Shown piece after piece: positions 59,223 through 64,000 of a stretch of DNA of 64,000 nucleotides (position 1 is the first letter of the stretch; the number at the start of each line of letters is the position of its first letter). The notes below the pieces were generated by a model that was not told the DNA's origin, searched no databases, and saw nothing but the letters and a program-made list of their open reading frames with translations. Made by a program: the position numbers and the translations under genes. This DNA comes from Prostheceraeus crozeri. Its lineage: Eukaryota > Platyhelminthes > Polycladida > Euryleptidae. Where the stretch lies: the NCBI GenBank assembly GCA_907163375.1, contig CAJQUW010015614.1, positions 124,001-188,000 of the forward strand, read 5' to 3'.

Positions 59223-59512
59223 TGCATGGTGATTGCTGCTTTATAGCATTCCACAAGTTAGATATCTTAAATGGCCGAGCCCGTAGGGTGACGGGATTTA
59301 AATCTAACGACTTCGAATGCTATGATGAAGCAATCTCATGCACGAGTTGCGTAGAGAATTTTATTTGACGACGTGCTATGATGATCAAGGACAGATTGTG
59401 ATTGAGATGTCTATGATAATCAAGAGCATTTGAATAGAAATTTAGCCTGATCAATAGTGAAAATATCTATTCACAGATCTAGTCTATACTAAAGCAGGAC
59501 AAGGTCACTCAT
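59223..59512 (-). repeat. Dispersed repeat R2, copy 2
   Basis: Reverse-orientation copy of 5217-5448, with an extra block containing GAGCCCGTAGGGTGACGGGA that copy 1 lacks. It leads directly into the palindrome chain at 59522. Confidence 0.8.
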
Positions 59513-59521
59513 TACTGGCAT

Positions 59522-60401
59522 AAAGTATACCAGATTATTACATAGTTATAGAATCTATTTCAGAATCCCTTCTATAATTGATAATAAACTTTGTTCTCAG
59601 GGAAAATCTTGGTAGAGAGGGATTCTACCACGGATATCTGTGGTCCTAATAATCTGGCATACTTTGTAATAGTTAGAGGAGGATTTCATGTGATTAGCCG
59701 GGATAAAAGGGACGACTAACCAAGTAATTGCTCGACGGCACAATTGGTTAGTCGTCGCAAGATATCGTTGCTAATCTCATGTAAATCATCCTCTAACTGT
59801 TTTAGAGAATGCCACTCTTATTTCTAGGCCTGGATAGTGTGTCCTAGGGCACTCTATTTGGGGGCATAAATAGTCTTTGAAAAATGTCGCTCTCAGACAT
59901 ATATTTGTATTATATCTTATTAGATATCTACGGGATCTGACTTATCCATGCTAATCTCCATCCAGCTGTCTTGGTAGAGCTCTATATTTTTAGCATTAAT
60001 ATATTGACTTCAGGGCAGGGAAATTAACCTACATAGAACTCTATCTGGATATTGAAATTGCATTACAAATAAGAGTGGTATTCTCTAGCACCGGATAGAG
60101 GACAGCTATACGATTCTTCAGGACATAGTACGTGAATTTATCTGACATATTCCTCGGACTTAAGCCCTCGGGATGCATAAAATAATTTCCCTTTTATGAT
60201 CAATTCCCTGCTATATTCCAGAAAATCGCATAGCCATCCTCTATCCATTACAAAGATTAATATGCTCTTTCCAATGCATTGGAGTAAATCTCCGGCGAGG
60301 AAGATAATCTACATTACATAAACGGAGACAAATATACCACGGAACCCTAGTTATCGGCGCTTCACTTGATAGTCAAGCGCAATGCAGATAACTAGGGTTC
60401 C
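59522..60401. repeat. Chain of five palindromes
   Basis: Consecutive inverted repeats: 59522-59665 (arms AAAGTATACCAGATTATTA); 59672-59797 (arms GTTAGAGGAGGATTTCATGT with a second inner stem GACGACTAACCA at 59711-59756); 59803-60090 (TAGAGAATGCCACTCTTATT); 60093-60246 (GGATAGAGGACAGCTATACG); and 60341-60401 (AACCCTAGTTATC). Arms are imperfect. They abut with almost no spacers. No gene. Confidence 0.85.
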
Positions 60402-60447
60402 CTGAATAAACTGAACTACAATATCATAGAAATGTTGCTATCGAATA

Positions 60448-61306
60448 CAGGTTTTCCAGTTCGACAATGCGACTATCAGATTAAAGAATATGTTTTAAGA
60501 TGCAACAACGGTATTTCTGCTAATCAGCAGCGTTTTCAATTGAATAATATTGTTTTTAATCGGTAGTGATAATAAGTGAGTTTATTAATGGATTTATAAG
60601 TTTAATGAGCGGCAACCTGAAATCATAAACGGCTTTTCATATTCAATTATATTTTATTTAACAGGTAAGTCAATACAAAAAGTTTTGATAATTTTTTTAA
60701 TTCGAAAAGGTAAAATATGTCAAAAGGAAAAGTTTGATAATTATTTTAATTCATAAAGGTAATACAGTAAGTCATTAAAAACTTTTTTTACGAAAAGGTA
60801 AGTCAATACGAAAAAGTTTTGATAATCTTGAAATTTTTTATTCCATTATGAAACAAAACAAGTACCGTAATATTCATTGATGGTTTTGTAAGACATCCTC
60901 AATGACTCCTTCAACTATATAACGATGTACTATTGAATACGCAGTACCCCGTTTTACACCGAGAACTCGAGCGGCTTCAATATAATCATCTCCAGCTTCG
61001 TGAGCCATAATGATTCTGCGTTTAACATCAGAAGGTATTCGCTGGCGCTCCATATTGATAAGTTAATTTAGCAGATGTGAAGACATATATATAGGGCTTT
61101 GGATCAAACCGAATAGATATCATTTATTCTTCACGTGAAATACCGCTCACTAATCTGATAGAGATACAATTGAACTATTTTGCTGCATTTTATTTATTGT
61201 TGTCGCTCTCAATTGTGAAATGACGTAATATTTTATCTTTTAACGTTTTAGAAATTAAAGTGCCGCTCTTGATTCGGTAGTTGCCGTTGTCGTGTAGGAA
61301 AACCTG
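60448..61306 (-). mobile_element. Tc1/mariner-type mini-transposon T, left copy, 859 bp
   Basis: The ends are CAGGTTTTCC and GGAAAACCTG, flanked by TA on both sides (60446-60447 and 61307-61308). The element carries one short gene (60874-61053, minus), a degenerate tandem block of AAGTCAATACRAAAAGTTTT units at about 60662-60831, and four GCGGY/RCCGC motifs (about 60607, 61143, 61203 and 61263). The mirror copy at 61388-62246 has the same length and differs at only about half a dozen bases seen by eye. No catalytic DDE domain. Confidence 0.9.
60874..61053 (-). CDS. Stand-alone helix-turn-helix protein, 59 aa (left copy)
   Basis: Same product as the right-copy gene at 61641-61820: MERQRIPSDVKRRIIMAHEA, then GDDYIEAARVLGVKRCTAYS, then IVHRYIVEGVIEDVLQNHQ. 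This is the paired-like helix-turn-helix that normally begins an IS630/Tc1/mariner transposase. The frame ends in its own stop; no transposase body follows. Upstream on the minus strand is TATATATA. Confidence 0.65.
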   Translation of the reverse strand: MERQRIPSDVKRRIIMAHEAGDDYIEAARVLGVKRGTAYSIVHRYIVEGVIEDVLQNHQ

Positions 61307-61387
61307 TATCACTACGGACCGGAGACGATAGAAATTTCTAATCCTGTGAACGTGATCATAGAAATCTAATCAGAGAAAAAAGTGATA
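61307..61387. other. 81 bp spacer between mirror copies
   Basis: Begins TATCACT and ends AGTGATA, so the mirror symmetry continues seven bases past each transposon end before it breaks down. The remaining spacer has two AGAAATYTAAT words. No gene. Confidence 0.8.
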
Positions 61388-61600
61388 CAGGTTTTCCTAC
61401 ACGACAACGGCAACTACCGAATCAAGAGCGGCACTTTAATTTCTAAAACGTTAAAAGATAAAATATTACGTCATTTCACAATTGAGAGCGACAACAATAA
61501 ATAAAATGCAGCAAAATAGTTCAATTGTATCTCTATCAGATTAGTGAGCGGTATTTCACGTGAAGAATAAATGATATCTATTCGGTTTGATCCAAAGCCC

Positions 61601-61607
61601 TATATAG
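61601..61607 (+). promoter_or_regulatory. TATA box of the 59-codon gene
   Basis: TATATAG lies 34-40 bases before the ATG at 61641, which would place transcription start about 10 bases before the ATG. The left copy has the extended TATATATAT at the mirror place. Confidence 0.5.
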
Positions 61608-61640
61608 ATGTCTTCACATCTGCTAAATTAACTTATCAAT

Positions 61641-61820
61641 ATGGAGCGCCAGCGAATACCTTCTGATGTTAAACGCAGAATCATTATGGCTCACGAAGCT
61701 GGAGATGATTATATTGAAGCCGCTCGAGTTCTCGGTGTAAAACGGTGTACTGCGTATTCAATAGTACATCGTTATATAGTTGAAGGAGTCATTGAGGATG
61801 TCTTGCAAAACCATCAATGA
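61641..61820 (+). CDS. Stand-alone helix-turn-helix protein, 59 aa (right copy)
   Basis: Probable DNA-binding protein that recognises the ends of its own transposon family. The text has two helices around AARVLGVKRCTAYSIVHRY, the helix-turn-helix seen at the N terminus of IS630/Tc1/mariner transposases (usual length 300-350). Here it stops after 59 codons, with no second HTH, hinge or DDE catalytic core. A TATA box is at 61601, and AATAAA at 61852-61857 lies 31 bases after the stop, so it forms a compact transcription unit. Both copies keep the frame open. It could be a transposon-encoded repressor or simply the surviving first exon of a deleted transposase. Confidence 0.7.
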   Translation: MERQRIPSDVKRRIIMAHEAGDDYIEAARVLGVKRCTAYSIVHRYIVEGVIEDVLQNHQ

Positions 61821-61851
61821 ATATTACGGTACTTGTTTTGTTTCATAATGG

Positions 61852-61857
61852 AATAAA
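61852..61857 (+). terminator. Polyadenylation signal of the 59-codon gene
   Basis: AATAAA 31 bases downstream of the stop codon; the mirror copy has it too. It supports a complete minimal gene inside the transposon. Confidence 0.5.
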
Positions 61858-62334
61858 AAATTTCAAGATTATCAAAACTTTTTCGTATTGACTTACCTTT
61901 TCGCAAAAAAAGTTTTTAATGACTTACTGTATTACCTTTATGAATTAAAATAATTATCAAACTTTTCCTTTTGACATATTTTACCTTTTCGAATTAAAAA
62001 AATTATCAAAACTTTTTGTATTGACTTACCTGTTAAATAAAATATAATTGAATATGAAAAGCCGTTTATGATTTCAGGTTGCCGCTCATTAAACTTATAA
62101 ATCCATTAATAAACGCACTTATTATCACTACCGATTAAAAACAATATCATTCAATTGAAAACGCTGCTGATTAGCAGAAATACCGTTGTTGCATCTTAAA
62201 ACATATTCTTTAATCTGATAGTCGCATTGTCGAACTGGAAAACCTGTTGCGGACAGGGATAATAGACATCTCTAATATTTCTATCAACTGCTAATATGTG
62301 CAAAACCCATTCCGTTTTTTGAGAAATTGTGAAC

Positions 62335-62545
62335 ATTACGTTTTCGGTTCAATCGTCTACGGTCCAACGCTGCTCGACCAGCTGCGAATCTTCAATGGCC
62401 TATGAGAGTCCGCCATCTGCGCTTGTGGACACATGCCTCAAGCTGTGGAGCACATCGTCGCGGACTGCAGAGCAGCAATTCCGGACGGGAGAACAGGTGC
62501 GCAATTCCAATGAACATCAACTGACTTGGTTAACCCCCCACTGCT
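62335..62545 (+). pseudogene. LINE reverse-transcriptase C-terminal scrap
   Basis: Two frames together read RLRSNAARPAANLQWP and CGHMPQAVEHIVADCRAA. R.R..AARPAA followed by CG...QAVEHIV.DC is the Cys-His tail found after the reverse transcriptase in several LINE clades. It is frameshifted and short; no core is present. Confidence 0.55.
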
Positions 62546-64000
62546 TACATCCGAAACTATTGCACCAGTTTCGTCAAACCACACATCAATCGAGAAGGCA
62601 TTGAAAGATGATTCTGAAAAACATCATTATTTTTATTTTTGACGGTCATCCCTGGACTGAGGTGAATGTCGAAGGTCAACCAACGTCAATTTTTAACAAA
62701 TTTTCATTAGATCACAATTAGAAATGCAAAATAGCAACAAACTAATAAACTAAACACTGATCGAAAGATCTGGTCAAGGCGGTTTATAAAATTATGATTA
62801 TTAACCGTTGTGAGACTACATCATCGCATTAGATGAGGTCAAAAGTCAAATTATTCAAACTTTTAGTCCAACTGGAATAGCTCTAAAATCGCGCACTTTT
62901 ATTATTATTTAGTTTCCTCAAGTGAAGAAGCAGTCCAATGCGATGAACTTTATCGAGACACTGAGGCTAAAACCAACATGATCCTGACAATGTTCAATAA
63001 TTTCCAGGCATGCCGTTGGGATGAATTTTCAGCCCATTATGTATGTACGAGCTACAAACACACTTGGCATTAATCAGGCCTATATCGGATAATGCGGTGT
63101 TAATAAACAGCTCGCCATACGGGCTCTTTTTGAAGCCATTGCTTTTGCGCAGTGTGACACTTTTACAGCGTTATACTATTACCCGTTTCAATTAGTGCCT
63201 CATACGCATGTACAAAGCACGAGTCGAGGCCCAAGAAAGCCTCCGAATCAAGTCACTATTTTTAACAACTAGGGAAGTTAAAGCCATAAAGTAAGGCTAA
63301 AGCCGACTGTGTGAATTTATGTGAATTACACCAAGAGCTCTCAATGCTCGAATTCGAGAGAGGCAAGGTCAGACTGAAGACGCAGCAAGATGAACTGCTC
63401 AGTACAACCCGAGAACATTTGCAACGTACTGACTAATGTCAACGATTACATGTATACTTGTTGGGAGAGGGCTTATTGGGATTTATTGGGATTGGGGTGA
63501 TCCTAATTGTGATCCCAATCCCAACGGCAAGCCTGGTAATTGCTGATCAGATGCAAAACTAAAGAGAACAAAGATACTAAAAAATCACATTTGAAATTTG
63601 AATTTAACCATGCAGACATAATAAGCATAAAATTTCAAATTCAGAAAGTTAGTATTTGTGAATATCTTTATATAAATAGGAAGAATCCTTTATGTAATCT
63701 CAACTTATTTCATCAAGGATTGATATCGCAATATGCATCAGAAGTGAATATACCGAAATCAGCTGAAATATTCTAAACATTCAAATTTTAAAATAGCTCT
63801 CACGCCAAAAGTATTGTACTAAGTTTATTTTCCTTCTGTCAAAATTTGCATAATACGTAGAAAGTAAGCTGTTAGAAATCGTGTGGCCATAGGCTGCTTG
63901 GTTCAAAAGTAAATTCAAAAGATTCACCTGGGGGTTACAGTTAAATATCCTTACAAGCTAAGTGATGTACTTTTTCTGCAGAAGTGCTGTAAAATTGAGT
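62546..64000. other. 1.45 kb without a supportable gene
   Basis: Contains a GGGATT/AATCCC-rich self-complementary patch at about 63470-63525 and a coiled-coil-like open stretch (ELSMLEFERGKVRLKTQQDE) at about 63339-63435 that may be transposon debris. Nothing is firm. Confidence 0.4.

Larger units (their letters stand above)
61388..62246 (+). mobile_element. Tc1/mariner-type mini-transposon T, right copy, 859 bp
   Basis: Inverted twin of the left copy. The inner end is flanked by TA (61386-61387), while the outer end is followed by TT, so the target duplication is not clean on that side. It contains the intact gene at 61641-61820 and the same tandem block and GAGCGG motifs. Near-identity of the copies means recent duplication or recent double insertion. 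Confidence 0.9.

Noticed and set aside
60448-62246. Polinton or other large viral-type element because of long inverted repeats
   Set aside because: The total is only 1.8 kb, with no capsid, polymerase or integrase frame; the ends and TA flanks are those of Tc1/mariner elements.

Overview
The window is AT-rich eukaryotic DNA, almost certainly from an invertebrate animal. The reasons are a Pol III type tRNA gene, non-LTR retrotransposons with APE endonuclease and YADD reverse transcriptase, Penelope-like GIY-YIG remnants, hAT, mariner and PIF/Harbinger type elements, tRNA-derived SINEs, long CT/GA microsatellites, and one CpG-rich promoter with a Kozak start and a consensus splice donor. The repeat mix would suit a marine invertebrate such as an echinoderm, hemichordate or amphioxus, but nothing here fixes the species.

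Protein-coding host sequence is sparse. The best candidate is a first coding exon on the minus strand at 21946-22107, inside a CpG-rich block. A second possible exon lies at 10885-11010 (minus). Weaker candidates are two small secreted-type ORFs (30369-30790 and 58737-58877, minus) and a decayed coding-like stretch (25426-25897, minus). A tRNA-Val-like gene is at 20327-20397. Most of the window is intergenic or intronic repeat.

Layout. 1-6.2 kb: a C-free stretch, a Penelope-like remnant, a dispersed repeat split by a hAT MITE, and a 760 bp foldback. 9-13.4 kb: two SINE families and an RTE-like LINE tail. 15.9-21.2 kb: foldbacks, a 39 bp tandem repeat, a MITE, the tRNA and a 647 bp GA tract. 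21.9-25.1 kb: promoter and exon, a 70 bp tandem array carrying a Harbinger MITE, two 256 bp hAT MITE copies and a hAT fragment. 26-33.8 kb: LINE tail, a decayed mariner with intact ends, paired dispersed repeats and a hAT element with a BED-finger ORF. 35-39 kb: a 68 bp satellite and a 1.8 kb giant foldback. 41.2-42.8 kb and 49.1-52.4 kb: two LINEs of one broad clade. 54.7-58 kb: SINE inside hAT inside an older repeat, then GIY-YIG debris and a TIR element. 59.2-62.2 kb: a chain of palindromes followed by two 859 bp mirror-image transposon copies.

The most striking object is that mirror pair (60448-61306 and 61388-62246). Each copy is a TA-flanked Tc1/mariner-type element whose only gene is a 59-residue helix-turn-helix protein with its own TATA box and polyadenylation signal. 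Beyond that, the window is unusually rich in long inverted repeats: at least a dozen separate hairpins from 60 bp to 1.8 kb, built from several unrelated repeat families. All of this is read by eye; percentages and database matches were not computed.
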